A stretch of DNA of 58,319 nucleotides, from contig CAJEXQ010000007.1 of NCBI GenBank assembly GCA_903994635.1, positions 40,001 to 98,319 on the forward strand. Reading direction: 5' to 3'. Under the pieces are notes generated by a model. That model was not told the DNA's origin. It saw only the letters and a list, made by a program, of their open reading frames with translations, and did not search any database. The position numbers and the translations under genes were made by a program. This DNA comes from an uncultured Chlorobiaceae bacterium. Lineage in GTDB: Bacteria; Bacteroidota; Chlorobiia; Chlorobiales; Chlorobiaceae. This document shows, piece after piece, positions 1 to 7,227 of this stretch (within the stretch, counting starts at the first letter, position 1; every line of letters begins with the position of its first letter).

Positions 1-78
1 GAAAAATACAGTGTTGTGATAGGCAGTCCTGAAGACAGTGCCCTCGCTGAGGCCGCTGCCGCTGCTGTTGCCAAATGA
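1..78 (+). CDS. rpsF: 30S ribosomal protein S6, C-terminal end (partial)
   Basis: An open frame enters from the left edge and ends at TGA 76-78. It encodes 25 residues with an alanine-rich end (AEAAAAAVAK). The fragment is too short to recognise alone. The call rests on position: the order rpsF-ssb-rpsR-rplI is widely conserved, and the next three genes here are ssb, rpsR and rplI on the same strand. S6 binds S18 in the 30S platform, so it would be co-expressed with rpsR. The rest of the gene lies outside the window. Confidence 0.75.
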   Translation, partial: EKYSVVIGSPEDSALAEAAAAAVAK

Positions 79-142
79 TCAGCGACAGAGTTAAGCTGCC
101 AAGTTGAGATTCCTTATTGAGTAAAAAATGGAGACGATGTAA

Positions 143-616
143 ATGGCTGAATTGAAAATGCCTGAGATAAACAGTGTTATCATTGCTGGAAATCTCACAA
201 AAGATCCTGTTTTCAGGCAGACAAATTCAGGCGGTACACCGGTCGTCAATTTTTCAATTGCATGTAACAGAAGGTTTCGGGACAGCAACCATCAGTGGCA
301 GGAAGATGTCTGCTATGTCGGCATTGTTGCCTGGAACAAGCTTGCCGAAAGCTGCCGTGACAACCTGAAGAAAAGTTCAGCAGTTCTTATCGATGGTGAG
401 TTACAGAGCCGTACCTGGAAAGCTCAGGACGGTTCTACCAGAACTGTTGTTGAAATCAAGGGCAGAAGGATCCAGTTCCTCAACAAACGTCAAAAGAATG
501 GTGATGAGGATCAAGAGGGCTTTATTGAGGACGATTGCCATGACACCCATCATGGAGAGAACCATGAAGAGGACCCCGGACATATTTACGAATACAAATA
601 CCTTTCCTCCGATTGA
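143..616 (+). CDS. ssb: Single-stranded DNA-binding protein
   Basis: Protein of 157 residues that coats single-stranded DNA in replication, recombination and repair. Residues 8-115 form a typical SSB OB-fold, with the start motif INSVIIAGNLTKDP and the core VNFSIACNRRF. A strongly acidic tail follows (about residues 118-145). The tail does not end in the usual D-D-x-P-F tip that docks partner proteins; it ends YEYKYLSSD. The ATG at 143 is preceded by a purine-rich GGAGACG. It sits between rpsF and rpsR as in many bacteria. Family assignment is secure; whether it is the main SSB of the cell cannot be judged, since a second ssb may exist elsewhere. Confidence 0.95.
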   Translation: MAELKMPEINSVIIAGNLTKDPVFRQTNSGGTPVVNFSIACNRRFRDSNHQWQEDVCYVGIVAWNKLAESCRDNLKKSSAVLIDGELQSRTWKAQDGSTRTVVEIKGRRIQFLNKRQKNGDEDQEGFIEDDCHDTHHGENHEEDPGHIYEYKYLSSD

Positions 617-650
617 GAGGGCAGGGTAAGCAAAATTTTGTAATGAACTT

Positions 651-929
651 ATGAGACAAAAATTTACACAATCACAGGGCCAGAAATCACTGGGCAACAA
701 ATCATTAAGCAATGCCCTTGCGTCCAAAAAGAAAGTGTCGAAGAACCAGGTTGTGTTTTTTGATTACAGGGACGATCGTAAGCTGAAACGATTTATTAAC
801 GATCAGGGGAAAATTATTCCCCGTCGCATCACCGGACTTTCTGCCAAAGAGCAGAACCTTTTAACTCACTCAGTAAAATGGGCAAGGTTCCTGGCAGTAA
901 TTCCTTATGTAGTCGATGAATACAAATAA
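651..929 (+). CDS. rpsR: 30S ribosomal protein S18
   Basis: Protein of 92 residues. The S18 core is clear from about residue 36 on: FFDYRDDRKLKRFI, then the RNA-binding stretch GKIIPRRITGLSAKEQ and WARFLAVIPY. S18 forms a dimer with S6 on the 30S platform. The first 30 residues are a basic, serine- and lysine-rich extension, as in many S18 proteins. It lies 34 bases after ssb and 36 bases before rplI, consistent with one ribosomal operon. Confidence 0.96.
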   Translation: MRQKFTQSQGQKSLGNKSLSNALASKKKVSKNQVVFFDYRDDRKLKRFINDQGKIIPRRITGLSAKEQNLLTHSVKWARFLAVIPYVVDEYK

Positions 930-965
930 CCAATTTCGCAATCATTTCAACGAGGAAGCTAAGCA

Positions 966-1421
966 GTGAAAGTCATTTTAAGAAAAGATGTGGCTACCCT
1001 TGGCGATGCAGGTGAAGTTGTTGCCGTAAAAAACGGTTACGCAAACAATTTCCTGATTCCGCAGGGTATGGCCATAAGAGCTACCGAGGGAACGCTTAAA
1101 GCTCTTGAAACCGAGAAAAAACAGCAGGCTAAAAAAGTTGAGCTGCTACGCAAAAAAGCACGTGACCATGCTCAAAAAATTGAGCAACTTTCTCTCAAAG
1201 TGTTTGCCAAGGCAGGGGAGTCTGGCAAGCTGTTCGGAACAGTCACTTCTGCAGATATTGCTGAAGCTCTAAAAGAGCAGGGGATAGATATCGACCGCAG
1301 GAAGATCACCATTGAAGCCCCCATCAAATCGCTCGGCAAATACGAAGCTGATGCGAAAATCTTTATGGATATCACCGTGAAGGTACATTTCGAGGTAGAG
1401 GCCGAAGGCGCAGAAGCCTGA
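966..1421 (+). CDS. rplI: 50S ribosomal protein L9
   Basis: Protein of 151 residues, the normal L9 length. The N-terminal domain carries the signature [33 protein letters not shown] long charged helix follows (about residues 43-75) and then the C-terminal domain with [16 protein letters not shown] and the β-rich end. L9 binds 23S rRNA near the L1 stalk. An AACGAGGAAGC ribosome-binding region precedes the ATG. It is the last gene of the rpsF-ssb-rpsR-rplI run, and a strong terminator follows 33 bases after its stop. Confidence 0.97.
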   Translation: MKVILRKDVATLGDAGEVVAVKNGYANNFLIPQGMAIRATEGTLKALETEKKQQAKKVELLRKKARDHAQKIEQLSLKVFAKAGESGKLFGTVTSADIAEALKEQGIDIDRRKITIEAPIKSLGKYEADAKIFMDITVKVHFEVEAEGAEA

Positions 1422-1453
1422 CCTTACTTTTTTGAAAGGTCAAGCGAATACAG

Positions 1454-1494
1454 GAAGCTTCGTGAACCTAAAACTTCACGAAGCTTCTTTTTTT
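1454..1494 (+). terminator. Rho-independent terminator after rplI
   Basis: A perfect 13-bp stem (GAAGCTTCGTGAA at 1454-1466 paired with 1475-1487) has an 8-base loop and is followed by seven T residues (1488-1494). This is a textbook intrinsic terminator for the ribosomal operon. The other side of the stem is not A-rich, so it is unlikely to stop the opposing gene. Confidence 0.9.
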
Positions 1495-1545
1495 CTGGTC
1501 GGTTATCGGGGCTGGATGGGGTGAGGTGCGAACCTTGACAATGGT

Positions 1546-2151
1546 TCACTCTTCTTCTGCCTCCTCTCCATGCCAGAATGAATGAATACAGATAACCGAA
1601 TCTGCAATTGTTTCTGTCAGTTCCGCGATTTCTTTCTCCGTCAGATGATCGAAGTCGTCCGACACTTTGCTGAGCATAAAGATAGACATCGAAAGCACTG
1701 CGGCCTCTTCATCATCAAACAGAGGCTTCCACGCATCATAGGCCAACTCCATTCCGATAATAAATCCCATTGCCCACTCCTCAACCGCCAGCTTCTTTTC
1801 TTCATCACCTTCATACCCGATCATATCAAAAAAAGGAATAAAACTTTCCGGATCATCACGTAAAGCTGCTGTAATAAAATTATTGTGCCGAACAATCAGC
1901 GCATTTATTGAGTTAGCCTCTTCAGGCGAAGAAAAAACAGGCATTTGTTTTTTTTCCTGATCCCAGATTGACGCGTACCAATCTTCAACCTCAAATACTT
2001 GAGGTCCAACCGCCGCCGCAGTCATATATCCATCAAGCATTTCAAGCGAAGAGAGTGCGTCAGGCGGAGTCTGTTCTGAGACGATAAAGTGTTCGAGGAT
2101 TGTTAGCTCATCAAAAGAGAGCGGCTGCATCAAGGGGTCTGAATGATTCAT
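1546..2151 (-). CDS. YecA/YgfB (UPF0149) family protein
   Basis: About 201 residues from the ATG at 2151; a TTG at 2202 in the same frame would add 17 residues but has no ribosome-binding site. The UPF0149 pattern is visible: LEMLDGYMTAAAVGP near the start, VRHNN in the middle, then EEWAMGFIIGMELAYDAWKPL. Many YecA proteins end in a SEC-C zinc motif; this one ends EEAEEE with no cysteine pair. The biochemical role of the family is not settled. The gene stands alone and faces the ribosomal operon. Confidence 0.75.
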   Translation of the reverse strand: MNHSDPLMQPLSFDELTILEHFIVSEQTPPDALSSLEMLDGYMTAAAVGPQVFEVEDWYASIWDQEKKQMPVFSSPEEANSINALIVRHNNFITAALRDDPESFIPFFDMIGYEGDEEKKLAVEEWAMGFIIGMELAYDAWKPLFDDEEAAVLSMSIFMLSKVSDDFDHLTEKEIAELTETIADSVICIHSFWHGEEAEEE

Positions 2152-2341
2152 GGTGAGCGGTTCCGGTAAAATGTTTTGAAGATAACGTTCTCGATTCGGC
2201 AAATTTATGAAGATATTTGTTTTTTCCAGAGAGCGGGCGCTAAATTCTTTTTATCGGGGAGTGATGCCGCAAGTTTTGAAACAATATTTCAACTTGAGTG
2301 GGACCGAAAAGGGCTTATGTTGAGAGTAAAAAATTTTTCTT

Positions 2342-3304
2342 ATGATGCAGAAAAAACAGCTTGGCACGACAGATATGCACTTGACTCCTGTCGGCTTCGG
2401 GAGTTGGGCTATCGGCGGTGGAAACTGGGAATATGGCTGGGGGGCGCAGGATGATGGCGATGCAATAGCAGCAATTGAGCGTGCCGTTGAGCTTGGTATC
2501 AACTGGATTGATACCGCAGCAGTCTACGGGCTTGGCCATTCGGAAGAGCTGGTTGCCACGGCAATTGCCGGGATGAGGGGCAGGCCCTACATTTTTACCA
2601 AATGTTCTCTGGTGTGGGATGGAAGTCGCAAGGTAGGTAACAGCCTGAAGGCTGATTCGATAAAGCGTGAGTGCGAAGCAAGCCTCACTCGGCTCAAGGT
2701 TGATGCTATCGATCTCTACCAGATTCACTGGCCAAATCCGGAAGATGATCTGGAAGAGGGTTGGCAGGAGATGGCCTGCCTGAAGGAGGAGGGGTTGGTG
2801 CGGCATATCGGCGCTTCTAATTTCACGGTCGATCAACTGCGCCGTGTGATTCCGATTGCGCCGGTTGCATCCATTCAGCCACCATACTCCATGCTTCGCC
2901 CTGCCATCGAACAGGCACTTTTACCCTTCTGCCTGGAGGAAAAGATCGGTGTTATTGTCTACTCTCCCATGCTTTCGGGGATGTTGACTGGCGCAATGAC
3001 CCGTGAGCGGGTGGCAAATTTTGCTAAGGATGACTGGCGCCGGAACAACAAGGAATTTCAGGAGCCGCGTCTTTCCGCGAACATCGAACTTGCTGGTTTT
3101 CTCAGCAAAATCAGTGCATCGCATGGTCGTTCAGCAGGCGAGGTGGCCATAGCCTGGACACTGCGCCATCCCGCAGTAACAGGAGCTATAGTTGGAGGCC
3201 GGAACGCCGCGCAAGTTGACGGCATCATTGGAGCTGCGGAGTTTAGGCTCAGCGAGGATGAGATAGCAGCCATCATGGCTTACCTTGCCGGAATGCCGAA
3301 GTAA
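2342..3304 (+). CDS. Aldo/keto reductase
   Basis: Protein of 320 residues, the usual length for this NADPH-dependent (β/α)8 barrel family. The catalytic tetrad is visible: D57 and Y62 in WIDTAAVYGLG, K87 in IFTKCS, and H129 in YQIHWP. The cofactor end shows VGGRNAAQVDG near residues 280-290. The sequence starts KKQLGTTDMHLTPVGFGSWAIGG, typical of the general-stress/YghZ-like branch. A second ATG follows immediately at 2345. The substrate cannot be deduced. It is transcribed alone, divergently from the YecA-like gene. Confidence 0.92.
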   Translation: MMQKKQLGTTDMHLTPVGFGSWAIGGGNWEYGWGAQDDGDAIAAIERAVELGINWIDTAAVYGLGHSEELVATAIAGMRGRPYIFTKCSLVWDGSRKVGNSLKADSIKRECEASLTRLKVDAIDLYQIHWPNPEDDLEEGWQEMACLKEEGLVRHIGASNFTVDQLRRVIPIAPVASIQPPYSMLRPAIEQALLPFCLEEKIGVIVYSPMLSGMLTGAMTRERVANFAKDDWRRNNKEFQEPRLSANIELAGFLSKISASHGRSAGEVAIAWTLRHPAVTGAIVGGRNAAQVDGIIGAAEFRLSEDEIAAIMAYLAGMPK

Positions 3305-3744
3305 ACAACTGACTTTTTTTTTCAAAAAAGAAAATCCAGAAAAAGAGGTCGTGGCTTTAAAGCCGCAGGCGTAGTATTGATCATAATGTGGAATATATCC
3401 GGGAACGCCGAGCTCCAGCTCGGCAGGGTTCGGGCGAAGGGTAATGAGCGGATACTTGCGCCCGTTGGCCGGACCTGGGACAGTTCTTTCCTTGGGTTAC
3501 AAACGGTGACGGATGATTTTATGGAGGAACGTGACGCGGGGGAGCAGCCAGAGCGGGAGGCTTATCACAGGCACTCGAATCACTGGCGCCAAAAATCGGC
3601 ATACCGGGTGGCCTTGATGGCTGGGAGCAGTTGTCTCTGCAGATGGGTGAGGGCGAATAGGGGTTCACTTGCCATCAGATTCTTTTATACCTTGAGCTTC
3701 AGTTTTTGAGCATTTTTAACAGGATATGAAGAGAGGAACTCCAT
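3305..3744 (+). pseudogene. Gap with VapB-like antitoxin remnant
   Basis: This 440-base stretch holds no intact gene. Around 3437-3565 the frame reads GNERILAPVGRTWD, then FLGLQTVTDDFMEER and EQPEREAY. That matches the C-terminal half of VapB/AbrB-type antitoxins (an ILxPxxxxW block, then xDDFMxER and a Q-E-R-E end). The DNA-binding N-terminal half is missing and the frame runs on past the usual end into unrelated sequence. From 3568 another frame reads 30 residues (QALESLAPKIGIPGG... to TAG 3658-3660) that look protein-like but unrecognised. No VapC toxin follows. I read it as debris of a toxin-antitoxin pair. Confidence 0.5.
3401..3424. repeat. Short REP-like palindrome
   Basis: GGGAACGCC followed by a tight palindrome: GCCGAGCT (3407-3414), two bases, AGCTCGGC (3417-3424). 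Such compact GC-rich hairpins are typical of dispersed extragenic repeats. It lies at the left edge of the gene-remnant zone. Only one copy of this exact unit was noticed here; copy number in the genome cannot be judged. Confidence 0.4.
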
Positions 3745-4050
3745 TTGTCGCAACTTGAACACATCGAAGCTATAGAAAAGCGCCTCTGGAACGCGGCGGA
3801 TACCCTGCGGGCCAACTCGAACTATGCGAGTAACGAGTACTTTTTGCCGGTCATGGGGTTGATTTTTTTGCGTCATGCCTACAGCCGCTTTCTGGCGGTG
3901 CGGGAGGGGCTTGAAGCGGCTCTGCCCACACGCGGAGGCAAAACCCGACCGCTCTCCAAGGAGGATTTTTCCGGCAAGAGCGCCATCTACCTGAAACCGG
4001 AAGCGTTTTCGGCAGCCATCAAGAGTAATTTCGAGGAGTTGGGGATATGA
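3745..4050 (+). pseudogene. Type I restriction-modification HsdM, N-terminal fragment
   Basis: 101 residues starting at TTG 3745 behind a good AGAGAGGA ribosome-binding site. The sequence matches the N-terminal helical domain of HsdM DNA methyltransferases (LEHIEAIEKRLWNAADTLRANS, EYFLPVMGLIFLRHAYSRF). A full HsdM is about 500 residues with a SAM-binding GxGxG-type motif and NPPF; none of these is present. The frame stops at TGA 4048-4050 just after the N-terminal domain and overlaps the next remnant by ATGA. It is a truncated, surely non-catalytic subunit. An HsdR fragment lies 3.2 kb downstream. Confidence 0.8.
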
Positions 4051-4508
4051 GCAAGAAAGGTAACACCGAGAATTTTCGGAAATCAAGAGGCCGGAGCCGG
4101 GATGATGCAATGTTTCCTGTGCCGATCTCCAAAGATGAGCTTCCCGCTGATTAATTTGGTGTATTGGCAGGAATCAAGGAACGGATACAGTCAGAGCGTT
4201 TACGTGTTACGCTTTCAGCTAATGCAGCAATGGTGCTTCTTTACTGGGATATAGGCAAGGTGATTCTGGAGCGTCAGGAAAAACAGGGGTGGGGTGCAAA
4301 AGTTATTGATCGTTTATCTTGTGATTTGAAAACTTCCTTTATGGATATGAGCGGGTTTTCGCCCCGTAATCTGAAATATATGCGCAAGTTTGTTGAGTCA
4401 TGGCCTGACAGGGAAATAGTGCAACGCACCGTTGCACAAATTCCCTGGCGCAGCAATCTTGCTTTGCTGAAATTGAGTCTGAGTTGGAGGATGTGGACTG
4501 AATCGTAA
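4047..4508 (+). pseudogene. DUF1016/YhcG-type nuclease, broken by a nonsense codon
   Basis: From ATG 4047 the frame gives 35 residues (MSKKGNTENF... ISKDELPAD), stops at TAA 4152-4154, then resumes in the same frame with FGVLAGIKERIQSERLRVTL, VLLYWDIGKVILERQ, GWGAKVIDRLS and FSPRNLKYMRKF. This is the DUF1016 N-terminal domain of PDDEXK YhcG-like proteins. The stop sits where a tyrosine codon (D-Y-F) would be expected, so a TAT/TAC to TAA change is likely. The C-terminal nuclease domain is missing too: after QIPWRSNLALLK the similarity ends and the frame closes at 4508. A downstream TTG at 4164 could restart translation but would give only a partial domain. Confidence 0.75.
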
Positions 4509-4823
4509 TAATCATGCAAGATTACTCCCGAAAATGATCTGAATTTAAAGGCATCCGCTTTTGATATGTGTCGGGTTATTGGATACACTTGCCATAATGT
4601 CAAAATATTTCCAGTGGAGACAGTTGTCATGAATACGACCAAAAGCTATTTATTGTTCCGTCAGCAGGCTTGTTTGTTCATCGATAAAAATGCTCATATT
4701 CCCTGTTACAGCCAGACAGAGTCGTATCGACGGGCGAAAAAAAAGTTGTACCAAGGAAAATTGTTCACAAGGATTGCCCGACAGTTATCGTGCCACTGAA
4801 AGTGTGAGTTTAGCAAAAAAACT
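4509..4823. other. Gene-poor stretch in the remnant zone
   Basis: About 315 bases between the DUF1016 remnant and the HNH gene. A short plus-strand frame from ATG 4629 to the stop before 4800 could encode 56 residues (MNTTKSYLLFRQQACLFIDK...), rich in basic residues near its end. It has no ribosome-binding site of note and no recognisable similarity. I see no promoter, repeat or RNA gene that I could defend. It is most likely degraded sequence. Confidence 0.4.
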
Positions 4824-5315
4824 ATGAAGCCGTGGGAAAGAGATGAGTTGATTCTTGCGATAAATCTATACTGCAAGACTCCTTTTGGACGAATACATGT
4901 CAGAAATCCTGAAATTATTGAGTTAGCAACGCTGCTGGGCAGAACTCCTGGAAATATCCTCGAAGGAAAAACAAAAGATGCAGTCATCAAATTAAGAGTG
5001 AATCAACATTTCTTCAGAAAAATGATTCTTGCCGCCTATAACTCGAAATGTTGTATTACAGGTCTGCCGCTTGAAAAACTTCTTGTGGCAAGTCATATTG
5101 TGCCATGGGCGAAAGATTCCAAAAATCGACTTAATCCACAGAATGGATTGTGCCTTAACGCGCTACATGACAAAGCATTTGATTCTGGATTGCTAACAAT
5201 TGATGAATCATATCATGTTGTCTTATCGAAAGAAATACTTGCTCTTGATAACAAAACGATTAAACTTATCAGGGATACTGAAGGTGTGAAAATATCTTTA
5301 TCGGTTGACTTATAA
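4824..5315 (+). CDS. HNH restriction-type endonuclease, internally shortened
   Basis: 163 residues. The N-terminus (WERDELILAINLYCKTPFGRIH, NPEIIELATLLGRTPG) and the C-terminal HNH part (KCCITGLPLEKLLVASHIVPWAKD, RLNPQNGLCLNALHDKAFD) both match a family of HNH endonucleases of about 280-300 residues. In those relatives roughly 90-110 residues separate the LGRTP helix from the K-x-R-V-N-Q-xFFR segment. Here the two are joined by about ten residues (NILEGKTKDAV), so an in-frame deletion is likely. The HNH residues themselves (SHIVPW, N, H of ALHDKAFD) are present, so some nuclease activity is possible. It may be an intact short variant or a decayed gene. Confidence 0.65.
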   Translation: MKPWERDELILAINLYCKTPFGRIHVRNPEIIELATLLGRTPGNILEGKTKDAVIKLRVNQHFFRKMILAAYNSKCCITGLPLEKLLVASHIVPWAKDSKNRLNPQNGLCLNALHDKAFDSGLLTIDESYHVVLSKEILALDNKTIKLIRDTEGVKISLSVDL

Positions 5316-5343
5316 ACACTCCAAAGAAATGGAGCACTTATGA

Positions 5344-5793
5344 CTAAATGGAACCGCAAGCACAATAAGGCGGTACAACAAAATTGTCTGGGATGAGCAC
5401 TCCTTTTCTCCGATGCAGTTGATTGATGAGGTTTGGCGGGAAATTCCTGATTTTCGTGAGAGCTACGAATTGCCTGATGGTTTGTTCCGCCAACATATCC
5501 CGGTTTATGATGGTTGCATAGTCCGGGAGCTGCTGGTCAATGCGCTGGTGTATCGTCCCTATACTCAGCGGGGCGACATCTATCTTAATTTGCGGGATGA
5601 TTCGTACAGACTGGATGCTCTTGTTTTGGAGGATATTGGCCGCTATCCGGGCTCTTCGATTGGTGAAATTCATGCAAGAATAGGCAAGGAAATCAGTCGG
5701 CGTCAGGTTCGGCTTGCGCTGAATCGTCTGTGTAATAAGGGTGAATTGCGTATTGAGGGAGAAAAAAGAGGGCGCATATACTGGTTACTGTAG
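5344..5793 (+). pseudogene. AlbA_2/RecG-like ATP-binding regulator, 5'-truncated and internally deleted
   Basis: An open frame begins after TGA 5341-5343 and reads ASTIRRYNKIVWDEHSFSP, EVWREIPDFRESYELPDGLF, then VRELLVNALVYRPYTQRGDIY. These blocks are typical of the second half of AlbA_2/DUF-type transcriptional regulators annotated as RecG-like helicases. There is no plausible start before ATG 5413, so the N-terminal AlbA_2 domain is lost. After LNLRDDSYR the sequence jumps to a winged-helix end (GSSIGEIHARIGKEISRRQVRLAL, GRIYWLL). The usual middle part (VHNPG...LPLG region) is missing. It is a remnant, possibly still expressing the small C-terminal DNA-binding domain. Confidence 0.65.
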
Positions 5794-5855
5794 CAAGTTA
5801 TCGACGCAATTGGCCCGAATAAAGGGCGTTACGTCGATAACTTGCGTCGATAACT
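5794..5855. repeat. Inverted and direct repeat behind the AlbA_2 remnant
   Basis: CAAGTTATCGACG (5794-5806) is repeated in inverse as CGTCGATAACTTG (5832-5844), and CGTCGATAACT is repeated directly at 5845-5855. The two perfect 13-base arms are separated by 25 bases. The block starts immediately after the stop of the AlbA_2/winged-helix remnant. There is no T-run, so it does not look like a terminator. It could be an operator cluster, or simply leftover coding repeats. Confidence 0.55.
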
Positions 5856-5954
5856 CCTGGGATAAATTTTTAACTTATTGTCTTTAAGTATGTTACAATA
5901 TCGACGTTGTTTGTCAAAATGTCAATAAAGTGTCAATAGATGGTCAATACCTCG

Positions 5955-7007
5955 TCACCCAATCTCCTTCGTTCCCTTCGATGAAAGAGCCCTCTTGACC
6001 ATTTTCTCTACATTCGGCTCCATATTTACTGGCAACAACTCAATGTCAGGGTGATTTTGGGCATAAACACGAAAGATTTCGTCCGCAAATGACTGGCCGA
6101 TAGCGGACACCCCGTCAAAGTCAAAAATGACGTGGTTGAACCTCTCTATGCGAGCCAACAGCCTTTTCGCCTGGGATCGAGAGACAAGTTTCTCATTTTC
6201 ATATTGCGCTAACCGAACAGGAATAACGGTTTTGTTAAACTGATATTCATCCGGCCCGGCATAATCATCAAAAACCGTCTGGATATCACGCTCCGAATCT
6301 CGCTTGAGAAGCATATATACCGCAGTACCAGATTCATTTTCAGAAAACTCCGTCTCCAGAATAAAATCAAATGCTGATTGATCATCATGACGAAAACTCA
6401 CCCCTTTTGAATCGATTCGGAACTCATCAAATACCCGCGAAGTAAAGAATATCCCTTCTCCTGTATGGTTATCCGGATCTGTCGTCAATTTTCCTTTAGA
6501 TAATTCAAAGAGAGCCTGGCGCTCATCGTTCAGATTGCATAATCTCTTAATCCTCCTGAAAATGCCCTCTCCATCATCAGCCACAATGATGATGATTTTT
6601 TCCTTATCTCTTATGGCGGAGATAGAAACATGTTGCCCGCCAGAATGATCAATGGCGTTATTGACCATTTCGGTAAATCCATATTGACTTATGTCGACAA
6701 TGTTTTCAGGCAACCCTTCAACAATAAATGAATAGTGATCCCTCCAAACCTGATCTTCTGAAAATGCATCGTCGAGTTGAAACAGTGACTTGTACTCCCT
6801 TACATCCCCCAAAAAATATCTTTTTCCCTTCCCGGTACCGTCAGAGATCAAGCACCCCTCTTTTCCCAGGAGTTTTATATGGTTATGTACCGCTTGAGGG
6901 GTTATAGAGAATATTTTGGCAATATGGTTACAAATATCAGCAGGATGGTGCCTGACATCCCTGACGATTTGGTGCCGTATGTTCTCGCCCCGTTCTTTCT
7001 TATTCAT
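5955..7007 (-). CDS. HTH-HATPase-STAS-like (DUF4325) regulator
   Basis: 350 residues with three parts. Residues 1-67 form a winged helix-turn-helix (ITPQAVHNHIKLLGKEGCL). Residues 90-235 are a GHKL ATPase with an N-box E113-x2-N116-N117-x2-D120-H121, a G1 box DDGEG at 144-148 and a G2 box TGEG at 182-185. Residues 275-340 form a STAS-like DUF4325 domain with HVIFDFDGVSAIGQSFADEIF. The ATG at 7007 has an AAAGGAT ribosome-binding site. All motifs look intact, unlike the broken genes on both sides. By analogy with SpoIIAB/SpoIIAA it may act as a fused partner-switch regulator; the target is unknown. It is transcribed opposite to the flanking remnants. Confidence 0.8.
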   Translation of the reverse strand: MNKKERGENIRHQIVRDVRHHPADICNHIAKIFSITPQAVHNHIKLLGKEGCLISDGTGKGKRYFLGDVREYKSLFQLDDAFSEDQVWRDHYSFIVEGLPENIVDISQYGFTEMVNNAIDHSGGQHVSISAIRDKEKIIIIVADDGEGIFRRIKRLCNLNDERQALFELSKGKLTTDPDNHTGEGIFFTSRVFDEFRIDSKGVSFRHDDQSAFDFILETEFSENESGTAVYMLLKRDSERDIQTVFDDYAGPDEYQFNKTVIPVRLAQYENEKLVSRSQAKRLLARIERFNHVIFDFDGVSAIGQSFADEIFRVYAQNHPDIELLPVNMEPNVEKMVKRALSSKGTKEIG

Positions 7008-7011
7008 GCGC

Positions 7012-7066
7012 TATCCTTTATGAAAATTGTTTTCTTAAAGGATAATTGTTTTTTTCTTAAAGGACA
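7012..7066 (-). promoter_or_regulatory. Three-copy TAAAGGA element upstream of the HTH-ATPase gene
   Basis: TATCCTTTA (7012-7020) and TAAAGGATA (7036-7044) form a perfect inverted repeat with a 15-base spacer. A further direct copy, CTTAAAGGA, occurs at 7056-7064, exactly 22 bases from CTTAAAGGA at 7034-7042, i.e. two helical turns. The longer block TTGTTTTCTTAAAGGA is also repeated. The innermost arm includes the ribosome-binding site of the minus-strand gene that starts at 7007. I infer an operator, probably for autoregulation by that gene's own HTH domain. Confidence 0.45.
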
Positions 7067-7190
7067 AAAGGTATTTTATTCTTTTTCAGTGCGTGATGAA
7101 TAGGGCAACTCTCGGTGTAACCGATAAATGTATGATGCTTTATTCGTTCAGATACGTTAATTTCGAGGCACACATCCCGGCAAATAATAG
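7063..7190 (-). pseudogene. Possible OsmC-like C-terminal fragment
   Basis: On the minus strand a frame reads DVCLEINVSERIKHHTFIGY followed by ESCPIHHALKK. The ESCP-[IV]-HHAL end resembles the C-terminal cysteine region of some OsmC-family peroxidases. Only about 35 residues look protein-like, and the rest of the frame runs antisense into the hsdR fragment. The similarity is from memory of the motif and is weak. If real, it is another truncated gene in this debris zone. Confidence 0.2.
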
Positions 7191-7227
7191 CCACTGAAAC
7201 GGTGGCGACATTGAAACCGCAGAGCCT

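Noticed and set aside
401..727. Long minus-strand open frame opposite ssb and rpsR
   Set aside because: It is antisense to two clear genes, has no ribosome-binding site, and its hydrophobic residues follow from the complementary codons.
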